In this document: piece by piece, positions 37,347 to 46,524 of the stretch
How positions within the stretch are numbered: the first letter of the stretch is position 1
Layout of the letters: every line of letters starts with the position of its first letter
DNA from: Bacteroidales bacterium
Lineage (GTDB): Bacteria > Bacteroidota > Bacteroidia > Bacteroidales > Tenuifilaceae
DNA: 64,000 nt
NCBI GenBank assembly: GCA_016931855.1
Contig: JAFGDZ010000039.1
Location: forward strand, 1 to 64,000
Direction: 5' to 3'
Translations under genes and position numbers: made by a program
The notes under the pieces: generated by a model
Databases searched by the model: none
What the model was told of the DNA's origin: nothing
What the model saw: the letters and a program-made list of their open reading frames with translations, nothing else

Positions 37347-40300
37347 ATGAGATTTAACCTATTACATAAAAAACTCATTTTTTGGCTATTAGCAACAGCA
37401 TTACCGTTAACTAGTACCGCTCAGTACTTTTTATACAATAACGAACCCACAAAACTGGAAATATCTTTTGCTCAGCACTCAGTAACCTCCAGTGCCAAGC
37501 AAACATTTTTTAATGCCCTAAAAATAAAAAACCAAGGGAATAAAACAGAGGTTGCTACCCTAAACATTACTGTTCCGCAGGGGTGGAATGTTATTGGTCA
37601 GGATAAAAGGGAAATATCCATTGAACCTTACGATTCAATCTTTATTCCCATTCGCGTTGCAGTGGGAAGTGAGGCTCGGGGCGATATAGGCTATAGCGTA
37701 ATTGCCTCCCTAACGGATAATAGAGGGAACACCATTAAAAACGAGTACTGCTTTGTTAAGATTCCCCGAATATCGGGATTTAGAATAAAGAATATAGACA
37801 GATTTAGGTTTATTGATCCAGAAAAAAATACTTCTAATTTTAATCTAACGTTAGAAAATAGTGGGAATAGGCAAGAGCTTATAACCATTATGATGGAAGC
37901 AGATCCTGATTTATCCGTCGAAGGAGGTACTAGCATCTTTGTTAAGGATGTAACACTAAAAGAGTATAATGATACAACGGTTTCGTTCAATATTAGGTTA
38001 GTTAACTCCACCTCATTTGGGAAAACGATGTACAAACTAAATCTTCGCATCAGTTCGCAGGATACTATTTACCAACAAAATGTGTGGTTTAAAAGACTAG
38101 AATCCGATTATATAAACTATATACCTCCCTCTTCAAAACCTTTAGTTATAGAGGTTACTGCGCAAGGATTACTAAAGGAAAGTGAAGTACCCGGAATAAC
38201 TGCACTTGTAGAAGGGAATATCATTCTTAAGGAAAGGAAATCCCTTTTCTTTTATTACAGAAACTTTACATCGAGGGAACCTGAGGATTTGTACAAGTAC
38301 AACCGAATGTATGTAGGTGCAAGCATAAATAACTTTACCATTGAGATTGGGGATAACTTTAGGTCAAGTGAGGTTTCGTTAGTGGGAAGAGGCGCTTATT
38401 TAAGGTATGCAAAGAAACAGTATTCCGCATTCTTACTTGCAAACAAAGACGTTAGACTTAACCTTTATAACTACTCAGGAAAAATCCGGTTTTCTCCAAA
38501 ACCATCAGTCTTTGTTGAAACCGAATACATTTTGAATAAAAGGGATGGGAATAACGCATTAACATCGCACTTAGCCATTGCCAAAACAACGCTACCAATT
38601 GGGACAAAACAATCTATTGGCCTAATGGGAGCCTATAACATATACAAGCAGGACATTAACGGAAAAACTAATCATACTGGGATTGGGGCAGAATTTGTCC
38701 ATAATTTAAGGTATAATCAGATTTCCAGTAACATAAGAGCCAAGTATGGTTCACCAGATTATATAGGAGGCTATAGGGGGCGATTTGACGGAACCCTCTA
38801 CATTAACTACAACCTACTAACAGGCAACAATGTAAGGTTACAATATTCTGAGAATAGATTTGAGTACAATGTGACTGGCATTGGAAGTAATAACAGTTCA
38901 TCGTTAAGTAGAGTGTCCTCTATTGAGTACTTACATGCCCTCACTCCCAGAATTATGCTTATTGCTGGGCCAGGAGCAGATCATTACCTATGGAAAAACT
39001 TAGCTGGATACGACCGTTCCGTTCCGTTTAATGTTTTTGCACCCAAAGCATCTATTGCAACTAGATTCAGACTAGGCGGGGGATATACAATTCTAACACC
39101 AAAAATAACCATAGGCTTTCCTCGTGTTACTGATGCACCTGAAAGAGAAGACGATACAAACAACAACTTACGCAAAAACCAATTTAATTACAAAGAGATT
39201 AGCATAAACCTTCGCTCTTCAAAAGTTGGGTTAATCTCCTCCTATATCTCAGGCCCAAAAACAGTATTTGAGCTAATAAACCATTACTATACCTCAAGAC
39301 CCTTTAATTACCTTAGGATAATGCCAACCTACGACTCATATATCTATAAAAACATAATAGAGCTTAACGCAAGCCTTTCGTACAATAACGACTTGGTATC
39401 TAAATCTAGTTACTCCAACATATCGGCTCAGCTGCAATGGCACCTCAAGCACGACTGGCTAGTTAGAGCTCTTGGTGTTTACTCTCTTCAGAACAGAAAG
39501 GATATATACGAGGCAACCCAATCCTACCAAACCTTTTACCTAGAGGCAGGGATACGAAAAGAGTTTAACCTTAACCACCCAGGCGTAAAGTACCACGATA
39601 TAGAACTTGTTTTCTTTAAGGACTTTAATGGAAATGCCACACAGGATCAGAATGAGCCTGGCATAAAGAACATTCTTGTTGAGATTAATAAGGTAGAAGG
39701 GGAAGAAGCCAGGTACGTTCCTGGCGATTTTTATAGCACACAACTTCTATCCAATGCATACGGTAGGGTCACTCTTGAAAATATACCAGAAGGCAACTAC
39801 ACCATAAACTATTACGCCGTTGGCGATGATGCTGGAACATTTAGTAAAGCTAATGAGGATTCGGAGTTTAGGGTTTCCTTTACAGGCAACTACTACTTCC
39901 CTTTTGTAGAAAAGAATAAAGTTTTTGGTAAAATAATTCTAAACCGCAGCAAGCTCTCTGGCCTTGGGAACATTGATGTTTCTAACGTGCGAATTGTTGC
40001 CATCGATAGTCATAAGCGCTCCTACTCTACCCTAACCGACAAGAATGGGGAATTTGTTCTATTTGCCCCAGTAACCGATCAGTACTCAGTTTCTATTAAC
40101 AACATTTTTTACGAGAATTTCGACCTACGCCAGAACAATTTCATGGTTCAGTTCAATGGCTACAAGCAATTTGAGGTAAACTTTGTGTTTGATGAAAAGG
40201 TAAGGCGAATAAACTTTGCACAGGGCTTTGAGAACCAGCCTGAGGGAGTTACTCAGGTTAGGAGAACAAACATTAGAGGAACAGTTAAGGATGCTAACAC

Positions 40301-40871
40301 CCTAACCCCAATAAGAGCAAGAGTTAGCCTTGTAAACTCAACCAACAATACAACCATAACATCGGTGTATTCTAATGCACAGTCTGGCGACTACGGCTTC
40401 TCTTTCCTTGCTGGCGACAACTATGCTCTTGAAGTAGTTGCCGAGGGCTACTGGTACATTTCGGAGAACCTAAACCTAAATCAGGTTACCACATTTATGA
40501 ATGTTACCCGCGATGTAATGCTTAAACCCATTGCAGTTGGTTCGCAAATTGGGCTAAACATACCATTTAACAGCAATAGCGCAGAACTGGGCGCCGAAGC
40601 CGTTTCTGAACTAAACCGCTTACTAACACTACTTAGGGACAACCCAACGGTTAGAATTGAAATTCAGGGACATTCTGATGACCTTGAAGCATTAAGTAAC
40701 TCAACCATATCGGAAGAACGAGCTAAAGCTGTTGCTCGTTACCTTATTGAAAAAGGCTACAGCAACCTAGCAACAAAGGGAATGGGAAATACAGTGGCTA
40801 AAACATCAAACGATACAGAACAAGGTAGAGGTCAAAACCGTAGGGTTGAAGTAGAAGTACTAAGTAGATAA
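37347..40871 (+). CDS. Usher-like outer-membrane barrel fused to an OmpA peptidoglycan-binding domain
   Basis: The 1174-residue protein has a signal peptide (ends TSTAQ) and two Ig/NEW3-like domains (about 30-255). A long beta-barrel region (about 265-735) includes IEIGDNFRSSEVSLVGRGAYLRY near 330, which resembles the start of the usher barrel. An SdrD-B-like repeat follows (about 749-830, VFFKDFNGNATQDQNEPG), then two carboxypeptidase-regulatory-like domains (about 857-945 and 975-1060). The C-terminus is OmpA (about 1070-1174) with IQGHSDD, the ERAKAVARYL helix and GRGQNRRVEV. OmpA domains bind diaminopimelate of peptidoglycan in the periplasm, so the barrel is probably wall-anchored. An export or assembly platform for the two upstream subunits is my inference; it could instead be a structural surface protein. 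Confidence 0.7.
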   Translation: MRFNLLHKKLIFWLLATALPLTSTAQYFLYNNEPTKLEISFAQHSVTSSAKQTFFNALKIKNQGNKTEVATLNITVPQGWNVIGQDKREISIEPYDSIFIPIRVAVGSEARGDIGYSVIASLTDNRGNTIKNEYCFVKIPRISGFRIKNIDRFRFIDPEKNTSNFNLTLENSGNRQELITIMMEADPDLSVEGGTSIFVKDVTLKEYNDTTVSFNIRLVNSTSFGKTMYKLNLRISSQDTIYQQNVWFKRLESDYINYIPPSSKPLVIEVTAQGLLKESEVPGITALVEGNIILKERKSLFFYYRNFTSREPEDLYKYNRMYVGASINNFTIEIGDNFRSSEVSLVGRGAYLRYAKKQYSAFLLANKDVRLNLYNYSGKIRFSPKPSVFVETEYILNKRDGNNALTSHLAIAKTTLPIGTKQSIGLMGAYNIYKQDINGKTNHTGIGAEFVHNLRYNQISSNIRAKYGSPDYIGGYRGRFDGTLYINYNLLTGNNVRLQYSENRFEYNVTGIGSNNSSSLSRVSSIEYLHALTPRIMLIAGPGADHYLWKNLAGYDRSVPFNVFAPKASIATRFRLGGGYTILTPKITIGFPRVTDAPEREDDTNNNLRKNQFNYKEISINLRSSKVGLISSYISGPKTVFELINHYYTSRPFNYLRIMPTYDSYIYKNIIELNASLSYNNDLVSKSSYSNISAQLQWHLKHDWLVRALGVYSLQNRKDIYEATQSYQTFYLEAGIRKEFNLNHPGVKYHDIELVFFKDFNGNATQDQNEPGIKNILVEINKVEGEEARYVPGDFYSTQLLSNAYGRVTLENIPEGNYTINYYAVGDDAGTFSKANEDSEFRVSFTGNYYFPFVEKNKVFGKIILNRSKLSGLGNIDVSNVRIVAIDSHKRSYSTLTDKNGEFVLFAPVTDQYSVSINNIFYENFDLRQNNFMVQFNGYKQFEVNFVFDEKVRRINFAQGFENQPEGVTQVRRTNIRGTVKDANTLTPIRARVSLVNSTNNTTITSVYSNAQSGDYGFSFLAGDNYALEVVAEGYWYISENLNLNQVTTFMNVTRDVMLKPIAVGSQIGLNIPFNSNSAELGAEAVSELNRLLTLLRDNPTVRIEIQGHSDDLEALSNSTISEERAKAVARYLIEKGYSNLATKGMGNTVAKTSNDTEQGRGQNRRVEVEVLSR

Positions 40872-40936
40872 GGAGACGTAGCGGTTGCCCTTAAACGAAA
40901 ACATGTTTTTCCACGTTTCACCTTTAACTCTGTAGT

Positions 40937-41716
40937 ATGAACCTTCAATTCGCAAAATACCACGGTGCTGGGAACGATTTTGTTATCATCGATAACAGAA
41001 CAAACACCTTTGCCCCAACCATTGAAAATGTAAAATACTTATGCAATAGGCGCATTGGCATTGGAGCCGATGGGCTAATGCTGCTTGAAAACGATGAAGC
41101 CCTAGACTTTAAAATGCGGTACTTCAACTCCGACGGGAACGAGAGTACTATGTGTGGCAATGGAGGGCGCTGCATTGTTCATTTTGCAAAACAGCTTAAT
41201 CTCACCAACGATAATCCCAAATTTATGGGAATAGATGGAGCGCATGAAGCCAAATTTATTGATGATGATACAGTGCAGCTAAAGATGAAGGACGTTGACT
41301 CTTTTACAGCAGCAGACGATTACTACTTTATAGACACAGGATCGCCACACTACATCTGCTACGTAGAAGATATTAAACAGGTGAACGTGAACGAAGCGGG
41401 AAAGTCCATACGAACTACATTTAACACAGAAAATGGTGGAACCAATGTAAACTTTGTGCAAATTGGCAACGACACCCTTTTAATTAGAACCTTTGAACGA
41501 GGCGTAGAAGAGGAAACCCTAGCGTGTGGAACAGGTGCTGTAGCATCGGCAATTGCAACCCACCATTTCCTAGAGAGCGAAGAAAAAGAGCTAAAGCTAC
41601 AAGCTTTAGGAGGAGAGCTAACCGTGTCGTTCGACAAATTGGCAGAGCTTAAGTACTCTAATATCTGGTTAACCGGACCAGTTAAACACGTTTTCAACGG
41701 CATTGTTAACCTTTAA
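40937..41716 (+). CDS. dapF: Diaminopimelate epimerase
   Basis: This 259-residue cofactor-free enzyme converts LL- to meso-diaminopimelate, the precursor of lysine and of the peptidoglycan cross-linking residue. Both catalytic cysteines are present: Cys73 in STMCGNGGRC and Cys197 in ACGTGAVASA. The opening FAKYHGAGNDFVIIDNR is the family signature. The gene starts 65 bases after the usher-like gene, whose OmpA domain would bind the product's form in the wall; whether this is more than coincidence is unknown. Confidence 0.96.
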   Translation: MNLQFAKYHGAGNDFVIIDNRTNTFAPTIENVKYLCNRRIGIGADGLMLLENDEALDFKMRYFNSDGNESTMCGNGGRCIVHFAKQLNLTNDNPKFMGIDGAHEAKFIDDDTVQLKMKDVDSFTAADDYYFIDTGSPHYICYVEDIKQVNVNEAGKSIRTTFNTENGGTNVNFVQIGNDTLLIRTFERGVEEETLACGTGAVASAIATHHFLESEEKELKLQALGGELTVSFDKLAELKYSNIWLTGPVKHVFNGIVNL

Positions 41717-41799
41717 ACTTTTGGTAAGCCTAGGTGTTTATAAAAACAACTAGTATTTTTACTCCCAATTTAATCCGCGTAACAGATAAAACACAAACT

Positions 41800-42177
41800 A
41801 TGCTCAAAGAGCTCCGATTACATGAAACTCCTGATAGCTTTGAAGTTATACTTGATAAAGACAGGAGCCGTTTTGAGTTCTACGGCAAATCGATGCCAGA
41901 AGATCCAAACAGCTTTTTCATTCCAATACTTGACTGGCTAAAGGAATACGTAGAAAACCCAAACCGGGAAACTATTATTACCTTTAAAATTGATTATTTC
42001 AACAGCGCATCATCAAAAAAACTTTTAGACATGTTTAGCATACTAAGCGAAATACACAAAAGGAAGATGGTGATTGTAGTTAACTGGTACTACCGCCCAG
42101 TTGATGAGGATATGTTTGAATCAGGAGAAACATTTGCCGAGCTTTCAAAAATACCTTTCAAGTTTATACCCTACTAA
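41800..42177 (+). CDS. SiaC-family (DUF1987) regulatory phosphoprotein
   Basis: The protein has 125 residues from the ATG at 41800; a GTG 22 codons upstream adds an unrelated-looking tail and is rejected. The pattern HETPDSFEVILDKDRSRFEF..GKSMPEDPNSFFIPILDWL, then FKIDYFNSASSKKLLDMF, matches DUF1987. In Pseudomonas the SiaC homologue is phosphorylated on a Thr by SiaB, dephosphorylated by the PP2C enzyme SiaA and activates a diguanylate cyclase. Here the site region carries Ser residues. Two PP2C phosphatases in this window are possible partners; no SiaB-like kinase is seen here. Confidence 0.8.
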   Translation: MLKELRLHETPDSFEVILDKDRSRFEFYGKSMPEDPNSFFIPILDWLKEYVENPNRETIITFKIDYFNSASSKKLLDMFSILSEIHKRKMVIVVNWYYRPVDEDMFESGETFAELSKIPFKFIPY

Positions 42178-42209
42178 ACACCTTTTGCTGTAACAAACTT
42201 ATTAATAAC

Positions 42210-42243
42210 GAAAGGGAAGAGAGCTAAAAACCTCTTCCCTTTC
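42210..42243 (+). terminator. Terminator after the SiaC-like gene
   Basis: GAAAGGGAAGAG (42210-42221) pairs with CTCTTCCCTTTC (42232-42243), a perfect 12-bp stem with a 10-base loop. Confidence 0.75.
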
Positions 42244-42381
42244 ATCATGTTAAGAGTAACAGTAGGCACAACCTAAGTTAGAATGTGTAAAAAATGGCAG
42301 TTGTTAGCTAATCAATGTTAACTAACAGCACAAGGCATGGGGTTTGTTTGTTATTTAGAGCAAACAAAAAATTTAATCACC

Positions 42382-43830
42382 ATGAAAGGACAAAGAATAC
42401 TTACAACATTTGTTGCTGCTCTAATAGGTGGTATTGTTTCTGTTGCTGCCTATTCACTACTTTACACAAACCAAAATACGGGTATTACCCCATCAGTAAC
42501 CAACGCTAAGCCTGTTATGCTTACAGGCCCAGTACCTGACGATAGCAATGCCACAACATTTACCTATGCGGCAGAAAGATCGGTACACGCCGTTGTTCAC
42601 GTAATGACCACTTACCAAGCCAATACAGCGTATAGCTACGGGAATCCACTCTTCGACTTCTTTTTTGGGCCACAAAACAGACCAGAACCCCAACCCCAAA
42701 TGGGAAGTGGCTCTGGTGTAATAGTTACACAGGATGGCTACATTGTTACCAATAATCACGTAATTGATAATGCCGACAAAGTACAAGTTGTGCTTAACGA
42801 TAAGCGCACCTTTGAGGCAAAAATAGTGGGACGAGATCCTAGCATCGACCTTGCTCTACTTAAAATTAGCGCCGATAGTGACTTGCCCTTCATCCCCTTT
42901 GGAAACTCCGAAGCACTAAAGGTTGGCGAGTGGGTTCTTGCCGTAGGTAATCCTTTCAACCTAACATCAACCGTTACCGCAGGAATTGTGAGCGCCAAGG
43001 CGCGCAACATAAACATACTTAGGGAAAGCTACGCCATTGAATCGTTTATCCAAACCGATGCTGCAGTAAATCCAGGAAACAGCGGTGGCGCACTAGTTAA
43101 CCTTAAAGGCGAACTTATTGGGATTAATACCGCTATAGCATCGCGCACCGGATCGTTTACGGGCTACTCCTTTGCTATCCCCACAAGCATTGTTCAAAAA
43201 ACGGTTCTTGATATTATTGAGTTTGGCGAAGTACAACGCGCAATACTTGGTGTTTACCTTAATGAGATCAACCAAGAAAAAGCCAATGAAATTGGGCTAA
43301 AAGACATAAAAGGGGTTCTTGTTAAAGAAGTAAATGAAGGTGGAGCTGCCGATGAAGCAGGATTAGAAGTAAACGACGTAATCACTCACATTAACGGCGT
43401 AGAGGTTAACAGCTCATCGCAGCTACAGGAGCAAGTAAGCAAGTACCGCCCCAATGATAAGGTTGAAGTATCTATAATTCGCAACAACAAAAAGAAACAA
43501 TTTACAGCAACCTTACGTAACAAGAAGGGCGGCACAGAAATAGTAAAACCAACAGAAATAAACACGTTACTAGGAGCATCATTTACAGAGCTACCCGAGC
43601 CGCAAAAACAGAAACTAGGACTAAAATACGGCATTCAGGTAACTGATGTAACTGAGGGAAAGTTCAGAAACAGTGGGATTAAGAAGGGCTTCATCATAAC
43701 CAAAGTAAACCGCACTCCTATAAGAACTACCGACGACCTTAAACGCGCATTCGAATTTGCATCGGGAGGAGTACTTGTAGAAGGAGTTTACCCTAATGGC
43801 GTTGTTGCCTACTATGCTGTAGGCATGTAA
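42382..43830 (+). CDS. degQ: HtrA/DegP-family periplasmic serine protease
   Basis: The protein has 482 residues from the ATG at 42382, which opens the membrane/signal segment; an upstream ATG at 42337 is less likely because its extra 15 residues interrupt that layout. The catalytic triad is His126 (TNNHVID), Asp156 (SIDLALLKI) and Ser234 (NPGNSGGALVN). Two PDZ domains follow (about 275-375 and 400-480). It degrades or refolds misfolded envelope proteins and is important in a cell with many outer-membrane barrels. It stands alone between the SiaC terminator and the rpoD gene. The symbol is by family; DegP/DegS cannot be told apart from sequence alone. Confidence 0.93.
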   Translation: MKGQRILTTFVAALIGGIVSVAAYSLLYTNQNTGITPSVTNAKPVMLTGPVPDDSNATTFTYAAERSVHAVVHVMTTYQANTAYSYGNPLFDFFFGPQNRPEPQPQMGSGSGVIVTQDGYIVTNNHVIDNADKVQVVLNDKRTFEAKIVGRDPSIDLALLKISADSDLPFIPFGNSEALKVGEWVLAVGNPFNLTSTVTAGIVSAKARNINILRESYAIESFIQTDAAVNPGNSGGALVNLKGELIGINTAIASRTGSFTGYSFAIPTSIVQKTVLDIIEFGEVQRAILGVYLNEINQEKANEIGLKDIKGVLVKEVNEGGAADEAGLEVNDVITHINGVEVNSSSQLQEQVSKYRPNDKVEVSIIRNNKKKQFTATLRNKKGGTEIVKPTEINTLLGASFTELPEPQKQKLGLKYGIQVTDVTEGKFRNSGIKKGFIITKVNRTPIRTTDDLKRAFEFASGGVLVEGVYPNGVVAYYAVGM

Positions 43831-43874
43831 TGTTAAAAAAACTTACAATCCTAGGTACACCAGCTACATGCTTC

Positions 43875-43905
43875 TTGAATTTGATGATAAAATGCCATAA
43901 CTTCG
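43875..43905 (+). promoter_or_regulatory. Candidate promoter of the sigma factor gene
   Basis: TTG (43875-43877) is followed after 20 bp by TAACTTCG (43898-43905), one base from TAnnTTTG. It would give a short leader before the ATG at 43925. Confidence 0.4.
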
Positions 43906-43924
43906 CATAAATTTTTGGGTTAAG

Positions 43925-44785
43925 ATGAGACAGTTAAAGATTACAAAATCAATTACTAACAGAGAAAGCGCTTCGCTGGATAAGTATTTACAGGAGATTG
44001 GGAAAGAAGAACTTATTACAGTAGAGGAAGAAGTAGAGCTTGCTCAGCGAATTAAGAAGGGCGATCAAGAAGCACTTGAAAAACTAACTAGAGCTAATCT
44101 ACGCTTTGTTGTTTCTGTTGCGAAACAGTACCAAAACCAAGGGCTAAGCCTTCCCGACCTAATTAACGAGGGTAATTTAGGCTTGATTAAAGCAGCCGAA
44201 AAATTTGATGAGACACGTGGTTTCAAATTTATCTCGTACGCAGTATGGTGGATTCGTCAATCAATACTTCAGGCTTTAGCAGAGCAATCGCGAATTGTTA
44301 GGCTTCCTCTTAACCAAGTAGGATCGCTTAATAAAATTAACAAGGCGTTCTCCAAATTTGAGCAGGAGTTTGAAAGAACCCCATCGCCAGAGGAGCTAGC
44401 AGATATCCTTGAGCTGCCCAAGGAGAAAGTTTCCGATACGCTTCGCGTTAGCGGAAGGCACGTGTCTGTTGATGCGCCCTTTGTTGACGGGGAGGATAAC
44501 AGCTTACTTGACGTCCTTGTTAACAACGACTCGCCCAATGCCGACAAGTCGCTTATAAACGAGTCTCTTAGCCGTGAAATTGAGCGCGCATTAGCAACGC
44601 TTACCGAGCGCGAACGCGATATTATCAGGCTGTTCTTTGGCATTAGCGGATCAGAAATGACCCTTGAAGAAATTGGGGAGAGATTTGGGTTAACCCGCGA
44701 AAGGGTTCGTCAGATTAAGGAAAAGGCAATACGTAGATTACGTCATACATCAAGAAGCAAACTGCTGAAATCGTATTTAGGATAA
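43925..44785 (+). CDS. rpoD: Primary sigma factor of the sigma-70 family
   Basis: The 286-residue protein starts [11 protein letters not shown], as do primary sigma factors of Bacteroidetes, which lack the long region 1.1. Regions seen: 1.2 ([15 protein letters not shown]), 2 ([37 protein letters not shown] and [11 protein letters not shown]), 3 ([12 protein letters not shown]) and 4 ([28 protein letters not shown], the -33-binding helix-turn-helix). It directs RNA polymerase to TTG/TAnnTTTG promoters such as those noted in this window. The start is fixed by the conserved N-terminus. A terminator follows the stop. Confidence 0.96.
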   Translation: MRQLKITKSITNRESASLDKYLQEIGKEELITVEEEVELAQRIKKGDQEALEKLTRANLRFVVSVAKQYQNQGLSLPDLINEGNLGLIKAAEKFDETRGFKFISYAVWWIRQSILQALAEQSRIVRLPLNQVGSLNKINKAFSKFEQEFERTPSPEELADILELPKEKVSDTLRVSGRHVSVDAPFVDGEDNSLLDVLVNNDSPNADKSLINESLSREIERALATLTERERDIIRLFFGISGSEMTLEEIGERFGLTRERVRQIKEKAIRRLRHTSRSKLLKSYLG

Positions 44786-44809
44786 TCAATCACTGTTAAG
44801 TCCTAACAG

Positions 44810-44836
44810 AAAGCCTCGGGATATATCCGAGGCTTT
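44810..44836. terminator. Terminator after rpoD
   Basis: AAAGCCTCGG (44810-44819) pairs with CCGAGGCTTT (44827-44836), with a 7-base loop and then a T-rich tract. It can also serve the convergent pseudogene. Confidence 0.8.
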
Positions 44837-44842
44837 TCTTTT

Positions 44843-46480
44843 TTACTCAACCAGAATAGGCTTGGGTGCGAGCGTTTCAGGATCAATCTCAAACTCATTC
44901 AGCAACCACACCTCTGTATCCGACTCTGGATACTTCCGTATTTCCATTGGCTGCCCTAGCATTTGTACCACTTTGGTTGAATCAAATCCATTCATAACAA
45001 TCATTCTAAAACTCGGGGTTGCATGAACGCCCCGTCCGCCCCTGTAGTACCAATTTTTATTGGTTTCATGGTACCATATTTTTAGATTGGGGAACACATG
45101 GTAAAGCCTTACCCCTTCTTTTTGATAGCATTGTGCTTAGCTTTGCATCCCAATATGCCGCAATACCATATTTTACACGAGTTTCACTTGCAAAGGAGTC
45201 TATACACTTAACCCTTTCTGGATAGTAATTCAACAACCCGCCTAGGCTTACAACCTCCTTACTGCTGCTATAAAGAGCCGCTAACCCAGCAAAAGACACA
45301 GCAATACAAAATCCCGACAGCAAAGCAACTCTCCTCCTACTCCTTACATAAACAACCAAGAAAAAGCCTAAGGTTAATACCCCAAAGTAATGGGCATGGA
45401 TATTAAACCTTAGTATAGCCGGGCTCACGTAGCTCCCATTAATAATTGGAGTAAATATAACCATTGGCAGAAAGCCCCATGCAAAAAGCGCAAATGCCTC
45501 ATACAACGACAAGCGAACCTTTACGCCTAACTTTCTATTTCTATACACACGCATTAAAACCGCGGCTATATAAGTGGATAGAAGCATAAATGCCAGAGCA
45601 GTCAAAATAATAACCACGCCACTTACTGCCCCATTCTTTATGTAGCCTGAGTACTGCCGAAACATGACCTCAAATGATGGAATAATATTCGAAAAATTGA
45701 ACATTTTCCAATCGGTACCAATTATCTTAATATAGCCCAGCCCCTTTACAATAGAGAAAACAGCAAGTGCCAAGATGGTTGATAAAACCGTAACCACAAG
45801 AATGCGCCTTGCCTGTATCTTCTTATCATCAACAAGAAAAAATAGCAGCAATGCAAACAGAGGGAACACAAACGAAGGGATAAAAAGCTTGTCGTTAAAA
45901 GCCCCTAAGAAAACAGCTACTGCTAATAGCCACAAGTTGCGCCTACTATGCGCCCGTAGCTCCCTTAATGCAAACAGCAACGACATAAGAGCCATTATAA
46001 AAGCCCCTGTGTGGTAGCTAACACTATAAAGGTAAAATGTAAAAATAAAGTCGCCCGAAACTAGAGCCGAAAGAGGAAATAACAGGATAAGGAGGTTTGT
46101 GAGAGCTAAATGATAGAACGTAACCTCCTTGCTAATTGCGCACAGAGCAGCATTAAAGAGTAAGGCTATTAGAACAACCTGCGTTAGGCTGAAAACAAGG
46201 CAAGCCAACTTAAAATTGGATAAAAAGGCGCTGATTGCGGAGAAAAGGAAAAAATCGGGGAAAAGATTTGGCGCCGCATTGAGGTTCCATCCCTTTAAGC
46301 CGTTCCATCAACAAAAATATCCCTAAAGATTGATGGTAAGTAGAGCGTATCGGAGTTAATGTAAACAGAAACTTGCTGTGGGGTTAGCACAGAAAAGACT
46401 AAAAGTGAGAAAAGCACAATTAGCAGGAGACTTAAAATCCATCCCACAAGAGGGATAATACTTACTCTTTTAAAACACAT
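44843..46480 (-). pseudogene. Membrane glycosyltransferase-like gene broken by two compensating frameshifts
   Basis: Three fragments join into one protein of about 545 residues. The N-terminal frame (from ATG 46480) encodes a TM helix and SIFRDIFVDG and stops at 46297. The middle (46300 down to about 45120) continues in another frame with LKGWNLNAAPNLFPDFFLF and about nine TM helices. The C-terminal frame, the same as the first, gives GVRLYHVFPNLKIWYHE and ends at 44843. One base is missing near 46303-46306 (in-frame reading DGNGLKGWN) and one extra A lies in the A5 run read at 45123-45119 (in-frame SKEGVRLYH). GWNLNAAPNxFPD is typical of multi-TM envelope-glycan proteins. Either a true pseudogene or two local sequencing errors. 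Confidence 0.75.
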
Positions 46481-46524
46481 AATGGAGACTAATTAAATCT
46501 CCTGCTAATTAAGTAAAAACTGAG

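Noticed and set aside
45119-45123. Programmed ribosomal frameshift
   Set aside because: The site lacks a classical slippery heptamer in frame, and a second, opposite shift is needed 1.2 kb upstream.
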